Below, piece by piece: positions 42,760 to 53,373 of a stretch of DNA of 64,000 nucleotides; within the stretch, counting starts at the first letter, position 1, and each line of letters opens with the position of its first letter. The DNA comes from Macrosoma leucophasiata (taxonomy: Eukaryota; Arthropoda; Insecta; Lepidoptera; Hedylidae). The notes beneath the pieces are model-generated. The model was not told the origin of the DNA. It saw only the letters and a list, made by a program, of their open reading frames with translations, and ran no database searches. The position numbers and the translations under genes are program-made. The stretch lies in assembly GCA_036365455.1 (NCBI GenBank), contig JAWQUS010000004.1, positions 1,681,501-1,745,500 on the forward strand, written 5' to 3'.

Positions 42760-42885
42760 TGATCCATCAGCCGCTGGAAAAAGCATTCCCCAAAGCCACA
42801 ACAGCATTGAAAGTTATTAGGGGAGAATATGCCATAATCGCCACGCTTGGCAGGAGGATTGGCGATCGCAGTAGCGGCAGTTTTA
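42760..42885 (-). repeat. LINE 3' end (family G)
   Basis: Reverse of GCCAAGCGTGGCGATTATGG, CATATTCTCCCC, AATGCTTTTTCCAGCGGC, GATGGATC; pairs with 29866-29990. The plus frame 42753-43022 is a shadow. Confidence 0.65.
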
Positions 42886-43375
42886 GCACGGGATGCTGCT
42901 GCCCATCGAAACGTTTTGTGTTTACAACGAGTATCACCCTGTTGGAATATTTGAACGCCTTTGTTCGGTTACCTAACCCAGTCTATCGAGTCTCAAAAAA
43001 TAAATACCATGCCAAACTGTAAATGAGTCGTCCAAAGTCAACTTTACGTAGGTAGACATTTTTTCATGTTACAAAACATGTTCGCTCGTCCATACACATT
43101 TGGCGTATGATTCAACGTACGTGCTAAGGTTACGGAGCTATATTTGTAAATTGGCGATGCGTGGGCTATTTACTGCAAGACCTAAGTTTTTACGTAAGCT
43201 CCAAGTGACAAAGACAACAGGTATTGCAAATGTGGGTAGTTGTTGACCTGTATGTTATTTTAAAGTCTACGAGGACGTTGGCTATTGGGGACTGGGGACC
43301 CTGGCATCTGCTACCATGAAACGTTAGGTTGATTTGTAGATATGTTTGGGTTGATTTGTAAAAAATGTTTTTATT
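42886..43375. other. Unassigned spacer
   Basis: Nothing recognised. Confidence 0.35.
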
Positions 43376-43378
43376 TTC

Positions 43379-43734
43379 GATGACCCGGTTCGTTCATCGT
43401 TGTATGACTACCGATTGATTGGAAGGGGTTCGATCACCGACCGTGACAAATTTTTGTATGGCTTATATTTCCAGGCTATGGAGGCAGTTTTCTCAGTTTG
43501 AGCTCCATTATCTCTGGTTCTATTGGGATTTTTCAATTTTCTGGAAGTTTCCCAGTACCTCGGAGTTTGGTAATGTGCTCGGAGATGGCAACAGGCTCGC
43601 CACCTATTACATGGGCCAGGATACTTGTTTCGGGTCTGGGTGATTGTAAATGTGTTGTATGTGTACTACGGGATCCACGACACAAGTTTATACCTAGTGT
43701 GGGGCCATGAGTGAAAGCGTATTTTATTTATTAC
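43379..43734 (+). repeat. Family E SINE split by family S
   Basis: A decayed head GATGACCCGGTTCGTTCATCG and TTTTTGTATGGCTTATA, interrupted, then ATACTTGTTTCGGGTCTGGGT, CACGACACAAGTTTATACC, GTGAGTGAAAGCG. The order is continuous with 20881-21089 once the insert is removed. Confidence 0.88.
43468..43620 (+). repeat. Family S SINE inserted in family E
   Basis: GGCTATGGAGGCAGTTT..., TATCTCTGGTTCTATTGGGA, CCCAGTACCTCGGAGTTTGG, CAACAGGCTCGCCACCTATT, ATGGGCCAGG. Most of the tRNA-like head is deleted. Confidence 0.82.
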
Positions 43735-43955
43735 TAGCTGTTGCCAGCGGCTCCGGGCGCTTGTGGTCGCTTTTCACGTAACCTGTGGATACTCATCAAA
43801 TTATCCCATGGTATTCCACAGGAACATTTTTTTGGGATAAAAACTTTATGTGTTAATCCAAATTACCCTCTATGTATGTGGCAAATTTCATGAAAATTGG
43901 TTCAGCAGTTTTGGCGTGAAGGAGTAACAAACAAACAAAGAAAAATACAAACTCT
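43735..43955 (+). repeat. Family R type repeat
   Basis: CTAGCTGTTGCCAGCGGCTC, TTATCCCATGGTATTCCACAG, GGGATAAAAACTTTATGTG, AAATTTCATGAAAATTGGTTCAGCAGTTTTGGCGTGAAGGAGTAACAAACAAAC. Widely known insect LINE-tail type. Confidence 0.7.
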
Positions 43956-43984
43956 CTCTTCTCTTTTCTCATTAATAATGTTAA

Positions 43985-44262
43985 TACGACTAGCTGTGCC
44001 CGTGACTTTGTTCACGTCGAATAGTGACTTTGGGACTTTGGCCAGGGCACACAGGCTGCTAGGATTGCTAACACGTCAGAGCGAGCTACATTTAACTGAC
44101 CGTGCGAAAAATAGCTAGCTATTTGTTTAAACGCGCAGTCGTGTAAGTGCCTACAACCTACAAACGTCCATCCTATGCTGAACCGTATTTTCGAAATGGC
44201 CATTTTAAACTTCAATGCATAATATTTTTTATAGACAATTATTATAAAGTCTAGTAGTAGTA
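43985..44262 (+). repeat. Family N repeat
   Basis: ACTAGCTGTGCCCGTGACTTTG, GGCTGCTAGGATTGC, GTCCATCCTATGCTGAACCG, TATTTTCGAAATGG, CAATGCATAATATTTTTTATAG. Inverted partner of 30545-30905. Confidence 0.75.
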
Positions 44263-45117
44263 TATTTTACCTAATGGTACTCTCTACCAGCCAAGTTTAG
44301 GGCTAAATAAATCTGTCGAAGAGGTGCATTAAACAAGTAAATTATAAGAAAAAAAAATGCAAAGAAAAAAGCTATCCTTCAAGATATGATAGAAACAGCC
44401 ATGTGACTGTCTGTATTACTTTAGTAGACGGTTCTAAAACTATAGCAAAGACGTAAATGAGGATAACAGTGGTCGAGGCGCTGAAGATTTGTCACAAAGC
44501 CAGTTAACATTACTAACACGAAGACGCTATGTTTTCCAGTTTCGTACCGCATTAAAACATTTTGCTCGAAAATACTTATGTACCTGCCGAAACACTTCCC
44601 GGCAAAATGTAGGCGGTACGAAACTGACAAGATGATGTCATAATCAAAAGCATCACGAAAGCATTGGAGTTAGGCGGTCAGCCCCCAGAAAACGAAAGCC
44701 ATCAAGAAGATTCATGACTCCTCAAAAGTTAAGTATTAGTAACGCAACACTTAACCGAAATATATTTCTTTATCTGCCACCTCATTAGGTTCCATCGTAA
44801 ACAAATGCTATAAACGAAGACAATGCGAATGTATAATGCACTTTGCATCACTTTTATTGAGAAATAAATTTTGTTGGTAATGAAAAATGCATTCGACGCT
44901 GGCGGTCGGTTCTAGTGAATGCTTTTGTGTTTGTTTAGTGTTATTGGAATTTGTTTGATGATATATATCTAATTGTTAGAGCCTCTGACAACAGACATAT
45001 TAGGTGGTACTTACATGAAGGCATTAAATGGTCAGGATTAGTGTCAGTCGTGATTTCGAGTGGCTAACGAAACGCTGAGAATGTTCCTTGATGTGATCGA
45101 TGTCACATAATGCTTGG
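44263..45117. other. Unassigned spacer
   Basis: Inverted GTTTCGTACCGC / GCGGTACGAAAC around 44540-44625 is the only structure noticed. Confidence 0.35.
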
Positions 45118-45526
45118 CCCAGCGAATGAATCCGGGACTTTCGGCATAACATTGATGGCTAGCTACCACTAAGCTTCTGAAGCAGTTCCTTTATATATTA
45201 TATATTATATTTATTAAGCAATTCGGGTTTACAAAATTTTCCTCATACAATACTTTTAACAATACATATAAAAACAAACTTACTAACTCCTTTGTTGTCA
45301 AAGACAAAATACTCATGCAAACATACATGATTCGCAAGTTATGTTTTGCCCTATGTTAGATGACGAGCTTGTTGACATCTCCGAGCACATTAACAAATAC
45401 CTACCCAGGGTGACAGAGGGAAAAGTGGGGAACTTCCAAATGACGGAAACATACCAAAAGCACTTATCCCCTTACCCAGGGATAGCAATAATGGTGGCGT
45501 ACTACGTCTAATTTATTGAGGCAGTT
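45118..45526 (-). repeat. Decayed family S SINE pieces
   Basis: 45118-45190 keeps GAATCCGGGAC...CTACCACTAAGCTTCTGAAGCAG (tRNA-like head). 45297-45526 keeps ATGCAAACATACATGATTCG, CATCTCCGAGCACATT, GGGGAACTTCC and GGCAG (body and a second head). Confidence 0.6.
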
Positions 45527-45609
45527 ATTAAAGGGGTAGATAAACGTCTTCAAAAACTACATACAAGATTGAAGTGTCACCAATAGCATATTTAAATTCA
45601 AAAAATTCA

Positions 45610-45760
45610 TAGTTCAAAATTCAAATAATTTATTTCAAATTGGTCTACAAGGACACTTTTTACAAGGCATTGTCGAGTTATAAGCGACCTAGAGAGAATG
45701 ACATAAAATAATAATCCAATAGGTATTAATAAATACCAATTTAATAATAATATTTAACGG
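45610..45760. repeat. Possible retroelement tail
   Basis: GTTCAAAATTCAAATAATTTATTTCAAATTGG.CTACAAGGACACTTTTT resembles, from memory, LINE/DNA-element ends frequent in Lepidoptera. Only one copy in the window. Confidence 0.35.
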
Positions 45761-46129
45761 ATACGTGAATAAAAAATCTGTTCGTCATAATCAATTAAAA
45801 AACTATGATCACATGCAACATTTATGAGTAGATAGATAATAAAGAGCTTCATAATGTAAGGAACGCCGACGAACGTAATTATTCGTTTTTCAAACGATGA
45901 CATTAGTTGAATCAGACTCATTTGTTATGGGCTTCCCACACTCTCGTTTTCCGTGTTGAGCTGTTACCTCAAGGCCGTGAATCTAGCATTCTACATGGAT
46001 CTCTAAGATTCTATATCCGTTTAGGCATGATCATTTTTCATCGAATTGAATTACATTATACATCATACTCGCATTCATATATAATTATGAACGCTTGCCG
46101 AATTGCGAGGATGCCATGAGGAAATCTTA

Positions 46130-46205
46130 ATTGAAAAATCCCAATACTCCTTTCACACCCGGGACTTTTATAACCTGTGACCTGAATTGAAGTGGCCTCT
46201 AGTGA
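46130..46205 (-). repeat. Family S scrap
   Basis: TTGAAAAATCCCAATA and ACACCCGGGACTTT...AGTGGCCTCTAG loosely keep the S order. Confidence 0.35.
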
Positions 46206-46277
46206 CTACTGATATTTCTTTCAACAGCCATTCGTTTTTTTAACAAGTACCTATTCAGTTTTCATTAATATTTATCA

Positions 46278-46648
46278 TTTTTTTATGGATGTGGCAAACA
46301 AGCGTGCAGTTCACATTGATGTTAAGTGATGACTGCTGCCTATAGACACCCACAAAAAGACCAAGGTCATAATCCAGATGCGTTACCACTCCTGAGGCCT
46401 AAGGTGTTATGCCTCTGTGTCGGAAATTACAGGGCCGTAAATGAAACTAAAGAATTCTACGTAGATGCGTGGCCACTCCTGAGGCCAAGGATGTTAAGTC
46501 TTTGTGCCGAGATTTACAGGTACATTACCACCTGTCCAGAATATGAAAGTACTGAATACTACCATTTAGCGACAAGTAGATTACGACATACGTCCGGAAT
46601 GCGGTTGTACGACATACAAGCTCCGTCACTGGAGTTCTACCACCAGTA
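46278..46648 (-). repeat. Family A chimera with internal duplication
   Basis: The unit runs T-run, GTGGCAAACAAGCGTGCAG to GGAAATTACAGGGCCGTAAATGA, then goes back to TAGATGCGTGGCCACTCCTGAGGCCAAGGATG and passes through ATTTACAGG a second time before finishing CACTGGAGTTCTACCACCAGT. The second pass is more diverged. GTACGACATAC also appears twice near 46600. Confidence 0.85.
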
Positions 46649-47204
46649 GTTTTCTGACGGCTACGGTTTTTGCAGTGTTACCGCAGGCAGCGGCGGAGCC
46701 CGCGACTTTATTTAAATAGACGAATTTATTGCATAAAAAATAAATATCATAAGCGATATTTCCGGCACGACCTTAGTATTTAAACTTTAAATACCTATTT
46801 CAAGGAATACGATTAGAGAAAGTTCCATAGTTTTGACCTTCCCGTTCCCGCGATAACGCCGAGGGACAGGAAGGTGGGCGCGACTGTTTGTTCCTTGACG
46901 TCTTGGCGGTGGGCGGTCGGGTATGGTCCCAGTGATAGCGCGCGAGCGATTTGCAAAACGACATTTCGATCGCGGTCCAGGAAATATTTCGTTCAATGAC
47001 CTTTTGGCTATCGCCTCCGTGTGAAGGTTATCTTGCATCACGCTACAGACACCGCGTTCATATCGCCTTATATTGAGGTGAATAAATCTTGCGATTTGTT
47101 TCCATAATAGTTTGGTGTTATAGCTGCATATGGATCGTCTCGTCTTTTCGAATGCGGAAAAGAAAGGATCAACATTTGGCAAAACTTCTCTGAAAAGTGT
47201 AGAC
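46649..47204. other. Unassigned, partly GC-rich
   Basis: 46840-46990 is GC-rich and lies in a 131-codon minus frame (46787-47182) with no recognised domain. Could be an exon or promoter remnant, but I cannot support a gene. Confidence 0.3.
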
Positions 47205-47206
47205 TA

Positions 47207-47354
47207 ACCCCCTTATTCATAAACGTACATTAGATACGTTTTAGTTATTGAATGCTTTGTCTTTGTCAGTTGCATTGCCAAATGTGCAGGATAGAAAAAG
47301 ACAAAGGAGAGATTAGCAACACTTTAGCTAAAATACGTATATGAATAAGGGGGT
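47207..47354 (+). mobile_element. TA MITE (family C), best-preserved copy
   Basis: ACCCCCTTATTCATAAACGT ... TATGAATAAGGGGGT, 148 bp, with TA at 47205-47206 and 47355-47356. Inner complementary words CTTTGTCTTTGTC and GACAAAGGAGAG, TTTTAGCT and AGCTAAAA. Confidence 0.95.
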
Positions 47355-47356
47355 TA

Positions 47357-48337
47357 ATTTTTATTCCTAGGTCAATAAATCTAAAAATATTTCTGTGCCT
47401 CGTCGTTGGGTTTAGTTAGTTAGACTGCGGAGAAGGGAAACGTGTTTTAATGATATAAATATATAGAATAAGAAGAGATGAATAGTGTACTATACTGCAT
47501 TGGTTTAAAAAAGACAAAATCTTAGAGTTGACTTCAGTTCCGTTCGATTCCAGAAATGTCGCGAACTCTTATGCTTTGAACTGTTTTAAAATGCTCCAAT
47601 GCATTATATACACACGCGGAGGCACATTACAGTCACGAGTACAGCTTGTTTTAGAAAAAGTAAAGACATTCGACTCTACTTTGACTCTACTCGACTTTCA
47701 TTTGCACCACTTGCAAATATTTAGTTAAAATCCATCACAATCAGCCGGAAAACAGTGTCACTTACGTAGAAGTATAATTCGAAACGACTCGTAGCGTTGC
47801 ATTTTCCGAAACCCTTTCGGATACGACGAATTCTGCGGCCTTCGCGGACTTGACAGCACTTTTGTAATACTTCACTGCTTTGTCCTTTGATTTAAGGATT
47901 TGCATATAATTTATTATGATTGCCTTTTGTCAAGTGTGCCCCAATTGCTTAATGGTGCGCGTTTGAGTAATGACTTTGATTCCCGGTTTATTTACGGATG
48001 TGTCATCTTGAGATTATGTGGTTGATTAATCGTGTGTAAAAAATTTAAATCACTTGAAGTTGTGAAATACGAAAGTAAAACGTTTTGAGCACAGAAAATC
48101 AGTGCACATTGTGTAAGATAAACAGAATTTAATATGTCAATTTGATAAAGGAGACAGTCCATATTTGTGAGGAGCGAGAAACAGTTTGAAACTTTAAACC
48201 AATCTTAACTATTCAAATCTACAAATAATTTTTAAATTCAATGTTATAAAATATTAAACTATCGAAAAAAAGGATAACAAAATGGAGAAAGGACTATTTT
48301 TTGTCTTTTTTTCCGTACTCCATTTCTTCACTCTACT
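47357..48337. other. Unassigned spacer
   Basis: Nothing recognised in about 1 kb. Confidence 0.35.
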
Positions 48338-48612
48338 TGTAATGGAAGTGGCAAACAAGCATGCAGTTCACATTGATGTTAAGTTATGACTGCAGCCTAT
48401 AGACATCCACTTAAAGACAAAGGTCAAAATGCAGATGCGTTACCACTCCTGAGGCCTAAAGTGTTATGCCTCTGTGCCGGAAATTACAGGGCCGTACATT
48501 ACCACATGACCGGAACACGATAGTGCTGAACACTACCATTTAGCGGCAAGTATATTAGGTAATGCGGTAATAATGTCTACGCCCGCGAGCTCCGTCACTG
48601 GAGCTCTACCAT
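48338..48612 (-). repeat. Family A, young copy without poly(A)
   Basis: Starts directly at GTAATGGAAGTGGCAAACAAG and ends CTGGAGCTCTACCAT. Confidence 0.9.
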
Positions 48613-48923
48613 CGACCTAAAAGACAATCTGTTTAGACGCAACTAACTATACACAGTTTAACAAATAACATGTTTTAAATCTATTTCCCCTAATCCCTCA
48701 CCAATTAACTCGGAATCATTTTTAAACCATGCAACACATGTTTATACAATAACATCTCCCATGTCCACAAGTCGGCAGGAAGTGCCGTACCCCTTGTTTA
48801 CCGGCGCCGTTGGAGTTAAATTTAGACCCACCTGGTGGAAGCGCGCCGATAGAACGCTACAAACAACGTTTGGGTTGGAATTATATTCGGGTGATTTTAA
48901 TGAACTGTATGTTTGTGAAACTC

Positions 48924-49085
48924 AGAGATCCAGAGACGGAGCTTTCGGACGTAGGCACCGCCGCATAACCTGATCCACCTGCCGCTTAATAATTCAGCAT
49001 TTTCGTGTTTTTGTCAGGTGGTAATGTATTAATTACCTACTCCGTAATTTCCAGCGTATCAGCTTAGGCCTGGGAGGCAATACCA
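48924..49085 (+). repeat. Family A, diverged 5' half
   Basis: CCAGAGACGGAGCTTTCGGACGTAGGCACCGCCGCATAACC to AGCTTAGGCCTGGGAGGCAATACC. Confidence 0.75.
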
Positions 49086-49180
49086 CTATTTCTTATGGCA
49101 GCCTTATTTCAATCTTACCTTGTTTTTCTGTATAACCAATGTCAAGGCCACTTTAGATTTTAACATGACTAACTTTGTAC

Positions 49181-49330
49181 TATTTATTTTTCGCAATAAC
49201 ACATGCGAGTGAACTATAGAAAGTAAAGAAAAAAAAAAGGAAAGAAAAATTTGACTTCGGGCAGGAATCGAACCTGCGACCTCAGGATAACCACAGCCGC
49301 TTTACCAAAAATAGTCCGCTTTAGTAAAAT
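49181..49330 (-). repeat. tRNA-SINE family L, best minus copy
   Basis: TATTTATTTTTCGCAATAAC, ACATGCGAGTGAACTATAG, GGAAAGAAAAATTTGACTTCGGGCAGGAATCGAACCTGCGACCTCAGGATAACCACAGCCGCTTTACC. The reverse reads as D stem GCGGCTGTGG region, B box GGTTCGATTCC, T stem, then an oligo-A/T body. Confidence 0.78.
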
Positions 49331-49442
49331 TTTTCTTACCGTTTTTTTTTATTTAATTTCTATGACTAACTTTACTTTTCGTATGGCCTTCGTCACACGT
49401 CAAAACAAAGTAAGATTGCAATTGTTATAATAGTTTCATATA

Positions 49443-49508
49443 GGTACGTATCACCCCTGAGGCCTAAAATGGTTGCCTCTGTGATAACTATTATAGGTCC
49501 ATGTAGTA
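49443..49508 (-). repeat. Family A scrap
   Basis: CACCCCTGAGGCCTAAAATGGTTGCCTCTGTGATAACTATTATAGG is the old-subfamily middle. Confidence 0.6.
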
Positions 49509-49860
49509 AAATAATAATAAAATCATCTATTTTCTCTCACAAAAAAAGGTTGATAGGGTTACATACAATACATAGTAATATCAAAGTAACCCCCAATTAA
49601 AATACTTAATACACGATTACCCGCATTATTGCAACAAATTCTAATTAAAACTACGCTTAGCGACAAGAAATTTAAAAAAGGAAAACCATTGCGTAAATAA
49701 AACGTCCACATCCGGTGTAATTGCATAAACACAAAACCTCTCACAATAAACAATGAACTTTTCACACCTATTCAAATTAAGACGAATTTTAATTTTACAC
49801 GGAATTGTTAGAAAAAATAGCTTATTTGCAAATTATTGACTAGATATTAAATATAATATA
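49509..49860. other. Unassigned AT-rich spacer
   Basis: Nothing recognised. Confidence 0.35.
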
Positions 49861-50178
49861 CGTCCCACTGCTGGGCACGAGACTCTCCCCTTTTGGGGGG
49901 GAGGCCTGGAGCTTACTCCACCACGCTGCTCCAATGCGGTTTAGTGGAGTTACTGCTTAGTGGCCAACCCGCTGTCGGATGTTTTCAAACCGCCCATAAG
50001 GCCTCCGACAAGGTTTAAAGACTGCTATCTATCGATAGAAACCGGGACCGATGGTTGAACGTGCCCTCCGAAGCACGGAAACGCGCATTTTAATTTGCCA
50101 CTAGCGGTCACCTATCACACACCCGACCGCGCCCGTAGTGCTTAACCGAGTAGATCACTTATGATCTACATCATATAT
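49861..50178 (-). repeat. LINE 3' end (family F)
   Basis: CGTCCCACTGCTGGGCACGA, CCACCACGCTGCTCCAATGCG, CCGCTGTCGGATG, ATCTATCGATAGAAACCGGG, AAGCACGGAAACGCGCATTT, CTTAACCGAGTAGATCAC. Same order as 58280-58632. Confidence 0.85.
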
Positions 50179-50426
50179 TGACTTGATACTTGCACCAAAC
50201 TGCGTATTCACTCCACATCAAGGTGTTTGTAAAAAATAAAACAATAGTGTAGCAACTTTGGCCCCGTATCATGCGGAGTACATGTTCTTATGTCCCACCC
50301 AGTCTAAGGGTGCTTTTCCACCAGAGATGTAGTATGCTCCGTTGCTGTGGAAACAGATTTAACTAAGATATTATAATCATAATCATAATAATCATATAAC
50401 TTTTAAAACACTCGCGTTTAACACTC

Positions 50427-50781
50427 ATTTCACTAATTTTACGAACCGGGTCGTGACGCGATATAGATATTGGGTAAAAACACTTTTTACCTTTATTCCG
50501 ACGTTTCGACTCGGTTGCACAAGCCGTGGTCGCGGACAGACTGTTTTAACAGCAAAATGTCAAATTGCGGGTGGCTTGATATTCTTCTACCTACAAGTTG
50601 CGTGATTATTGTGGAGGCCGGCACACAACGCTCACTGTATTCGACGATAGGTCCGATGTTACATCGCGCGATCCTAAATTGTTTATGACCGGTGTCCAGG
50701 TCGGAGACGGAATAAAGGTAAAAAGTGTTTTTACCCAATATCTATATCGCGTCACGACCCGGTTCGTAAAATGAGTGAAAT
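50427..50781. mobile_element. Element with 74 bp near-perfect inverted ends
   Basis: Arms 50427-50500 and 50708-50781 are complementary with one mismatch (ATTTCACT.ATTTTACGAACC, GGTCGTGACGCGATATAGAT, ATTGGGTAAAAACACTTTTT, ACCTTTATTCCG). Just inside the left arm ACGTTTCGACTCGG...GCCGTGGTCGCGG resembles the GAAACGTC motif and stem found near the ends of Penelope-like elements, which is from memory. No coding. Arm identity suggests youth or gene conversion. Confidence 0.88.
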
Positions 50782-50783
50782 AA

Positions 50784-50868
50784 TCTTTATTGTCACACAA
50801 TATCATGTATGTATTGTGTGACAATAAAGAATTAACTCTTTATTGTCACACAATACATACATGATATT
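50784..50868. repeat. Three-arm hairpin
   Basis: TCTTTATTGTCACACAATA occurs at 50784-50802 and 50837-50855, with its complement at 50812-50830. The longest stem is 31 bp perfect (50799-50829 with 50838-50868, 8 nt loop), with an alternative 19 bp stem to the left. Confidence 0.9.
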
Positions 50869-50951
50869 ATTGAAATAAATAAATATTTTCTATTCTTTTC
50901 TACCATCTAACATGAACATGACCATTACCATTTGGCGGCAGAAAGATTAAG

Positions 50952-51816
50952 CAATTGTCAGTCAGCGTACCATTGCGACACTACGATCTCTCTACAGGTT
51001 TAACATCTTTTTGCCGTCTTGCACCAAATCTCTTCTTGTCAAGTCTATTGTAATCCCTACCATTGACTATGCTGATGTTTGTTACTCGGATATCTCCCAA
51101 GAACTTTTGAACAAGTTGGATCGTCTACTCAATATGTGTATTAGGTTTATTTTCGGTTTGCGGAAATTTGACCACATATCCTCATTTCGTTCGCGGCTTA
51201 AATGGCTATGTATCCCCCAGAGGTCTGTGAGGTCACTCTGCTTACTGTTTTCCTTATTACACGATCCACATTCTCCCTCTTATCTAAAATCCAAATTACA
51301 CTTTCTGGGTGATTCCACTGAATATTGTCTTCGTTCATCGGAAAACCTGTCTCTAAAAATACCTGCTCATCGCACCAGCTTCCTGGAAAAATCCTTTATC
51401 ATCACCTCTGTAAAACTCTGGAACAAGCTGCCCCTTGACATCCGTAAATCGCAGAATAAGTTCACTTTTAAGCGGAAATTATATGAAAACTTTTTAAGGC
51501 TGTCGTCTTATTTCATCGTTGTCCCTGTTTCATATTACTCTCGTATTCAACTTCTCTTATTTATGTTATGTATGTATGTTGATTTATACTATAATGTGTA
51601 TTTATTATTATTATATTTATGTATATTTAATTAATTTATATATCATAAGTAAGCATTAAAATCACTTAATTCACTAATGATACTTAAACATTTGTTAACT
51701 TGCACCCTTCACTATTTTCTCCTACAACCCAAAGGTTGACTGTTAGAGAATGCCTAGTGGCATTAAGTCCGCCTTATGTACTTGGTGCATTAAAGCTTAA
51801 ATAAATAAATAAATAA
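50952..51816 (+). mobile_element. 5'-truncated LINE with (AAAT)n tail
   Basis: An 865 bp insert flanked by ATTAAG (50946-50951, 51817-51822). It encodes the end of a reverse-transcriptase polyprotein, then a 3' UTR of about 160 bp, then AAATAAATAAATAAAT. 5' truncation, a simple-repeat tail and a short duplication fit a CR1/Jockey-supergroup LINE. Confidence 0.88.
50954..51634 (+). pseudogene. LINE reverse-transcriptase C-terminal part
   Basis: The frame is open from the insert start (VSQRTIATLRSLYRFNIF before residue 1 of the 207-codon part). Landmarks: SIVIPTIDYADVCYSD, LDRLLNMCIRFIFGLRKFDHIS, LKWLCIPQR, SFIITSVKLWNKLPLDIR and FKRKLYENFL, the layout downstream of the RT catalytic core in CR1/Jockey-type LINEs. 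The YADD catalytic block and endonuclease are missing. The last 40 residues are Leu/Tyr-rich and may be beyond the original stop. Confidence 0.85.
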
Positions 51817-51873
51817 ATTAAGGTACCTACGCCTTCGAGCTCCTGCACTGGAACCTGGAACTCTACCACCAGT

Positions 51874-52288
51874 AAAACTCTGGATTGCGTAAAGTATGAT
51901 ATGTTCTTGGGTTTCTCAGCATCCTACTTTAAACCAAGTCCAAGACTTACAGAATGACGAGATTAGCAACAATAACAAAAGTGGTCTGATAAAATTTCCA
52001 ATGACACGACAAATAAAACTAGCCTACATTCTTGCAAGTTACCCTCCGACCAATTTAAATGTCTCATTTCCAAGAAAACCGAGACACAAAGCGTTGCAAT
52101 TAAGTGAAATCTGAACGAAGTGTTTAAAGCAGGTGCGGTGCATAAATGGTGTAAGCTATTGTTATATGTTCCCATAGCTGGTGACGCAAGGTGAGCCATG
52201 GGTATCGATGTGTTAACAGCTCGTGATTTGTGGCATTATCATCAAGTCGAGTATGGTATGGGAATTTGCTGAACAATGTCTCATCTGG
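51874..52288. other. Unassigned spacer
   Basis: Nothing recognised. Confidence 0.35.
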
Positions 52289-52400
52289 ACTGGCTGGAAG
52301 GATTTTAAACCGTTATCTCTGATAGTCCCCGACCCGGGAATCGAACCCAGGACCCCCAGCGTAGTAGAAGTGGCCTGCTACCACTACGCTACTGAGGCAT
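52289..52400 (-). repeat. Family S tRNA-SINE, head
   Basis: GGATTTTAAACCGTTATCTCTGATAGTCCCCGACCCGGGAATCGAACCCAGG, TAGTAGAAGTGGCCTGCTACCACTACGCTACTGAGGCA. Reads as an intact reversed A box and B box. Confidence 0.85.
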
Positions 52401-52449
52401 TAGCCTTAGCTTCCGCTGCAGGTTTTCAAGCATTAATTATTATTGTTTT

Positions 52450-52742
52450 AACGCAATGGAGTTAACAAAGAAGCCTGCCGTTCACATCGGGGCCCATGCA
52501 CACCAAGTTTTATTTATGTTAATGGTATCTTTTCAAAAACAGAGAGAGACGGAGCTCAAAATGCAGATTCGTTGCCTGCCCCGAGACCTAAGTTGTTATG
52601 CCTCTGTGATAGTTATTACAGAGCCATACATTACCAACCGGAACACGATAGTGTTGAACACTACCATTTGGCGGCATATAAATTAGGTAATGCAATGGTG
52701 CCTTCGCCCTCGACTTCCTGCGCTGGAACTCTACTACCAGTT
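52450..52742 (-). repeat. Family A, older full-length copy
   Basis: GCAATGGAGTTAACAAAGAAGCCTGC to CTGGAACTCTACTACCAGTTAA. GTGATAGTTATTACAGAGCC marks the old subfamily. Confidence 0.85.
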
Positions 52743-53074
52743 AAAGCGGCAAGTAAAATTATATTGTTATATCACCATTAACATTTTCGAGTCCAATCGT
52801 TATGGGTCACATTTCGAGGTCGCTGCCAATCCAAAAACGCGGTCTGATACCTCAAAACAAGGCATGAAGATATAAGATACGACTATAATTATAATTCCGA
52901 CGCTGATCTCTTATTCGATTACCCGTAACCTCGAATTCGATTGTTGTATTTTCAACCTTAAACGCGTATGATTGATACCGTGTAAAACGATTATTTGGAT
53001 TCAAATCGATGTGTCTATGATATCATAGCGATAAGATTATATTGGGATGGATATTTAGAAATTGGTAATATTAT
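52743..53074. other. Unassigned spacer
   Basis: Nothing recognised. Confidence 0.35.
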
Positions 53075-53150
53075 GAAGGGTATCCTCCTTATGGGGAGGC
53101 TTTGGTCCAGCAGTAGCCATCATTTGGCTGAAATGAGACTGTAAGACCCG
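53075..53150 (+). repeat. LINE end, family G-like
   Basis: TATCCTCCTTATGGGGAGGCTTTGGTCCAGCAG and ATTTGGCTGAAATGAGAC, as at 58085. Confidence 0.6.
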
Positions 53151-53277
53151 TCTCAGCCCCGTCAACAAAGGTTAATAATTAACATTATTTTATTTTTGCA
53201 CATGACCATGAGACGTCTACAGCAGTAGAGACCTCTGTGCATACATTAACAGATCTTCGTACAATTAGGTATATTTC

Positions 53278-53373
53278 TCCACCAACCCGCATTGGGGCAG
53301 CGTGGTGGAGTAAGCTCTCAGCCAGCCCTCCTCCCAAGAAGGGGAGAGACTCGTGCCCAGCAGTGGGACGTAT
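53278..53373 (+). repeat. LINE 3' end (family F), short
   Basis: TCCACCAACCCGCATTGGGGCAGCGTGGTGGAGTAAGC to GTGCCCAGCAGTGGGACGTA, directly followed by an A fragment. Confidence 0.8.

Larger units (their letters stand above)
50901..51873 (-). repeat. Family A old copy split by a LINE
   Basis: CATTACCATTTGGCGGCAGAAAGATTAAG (to 50951), the LINE, then GTACCTACGCCTTCGAGCTC and ACTCTACCACCAGTA (to 51873). ATTAAG is repeated on both sides. Confidence 0.85.

Noticed and set aside
46787..47182. A 131-codon minus frame in a GC-rich stretch
   Set aside because: No domain, no similarity I can recognise and no splice or start context. GC-rich DNA has fewer stops by chance.
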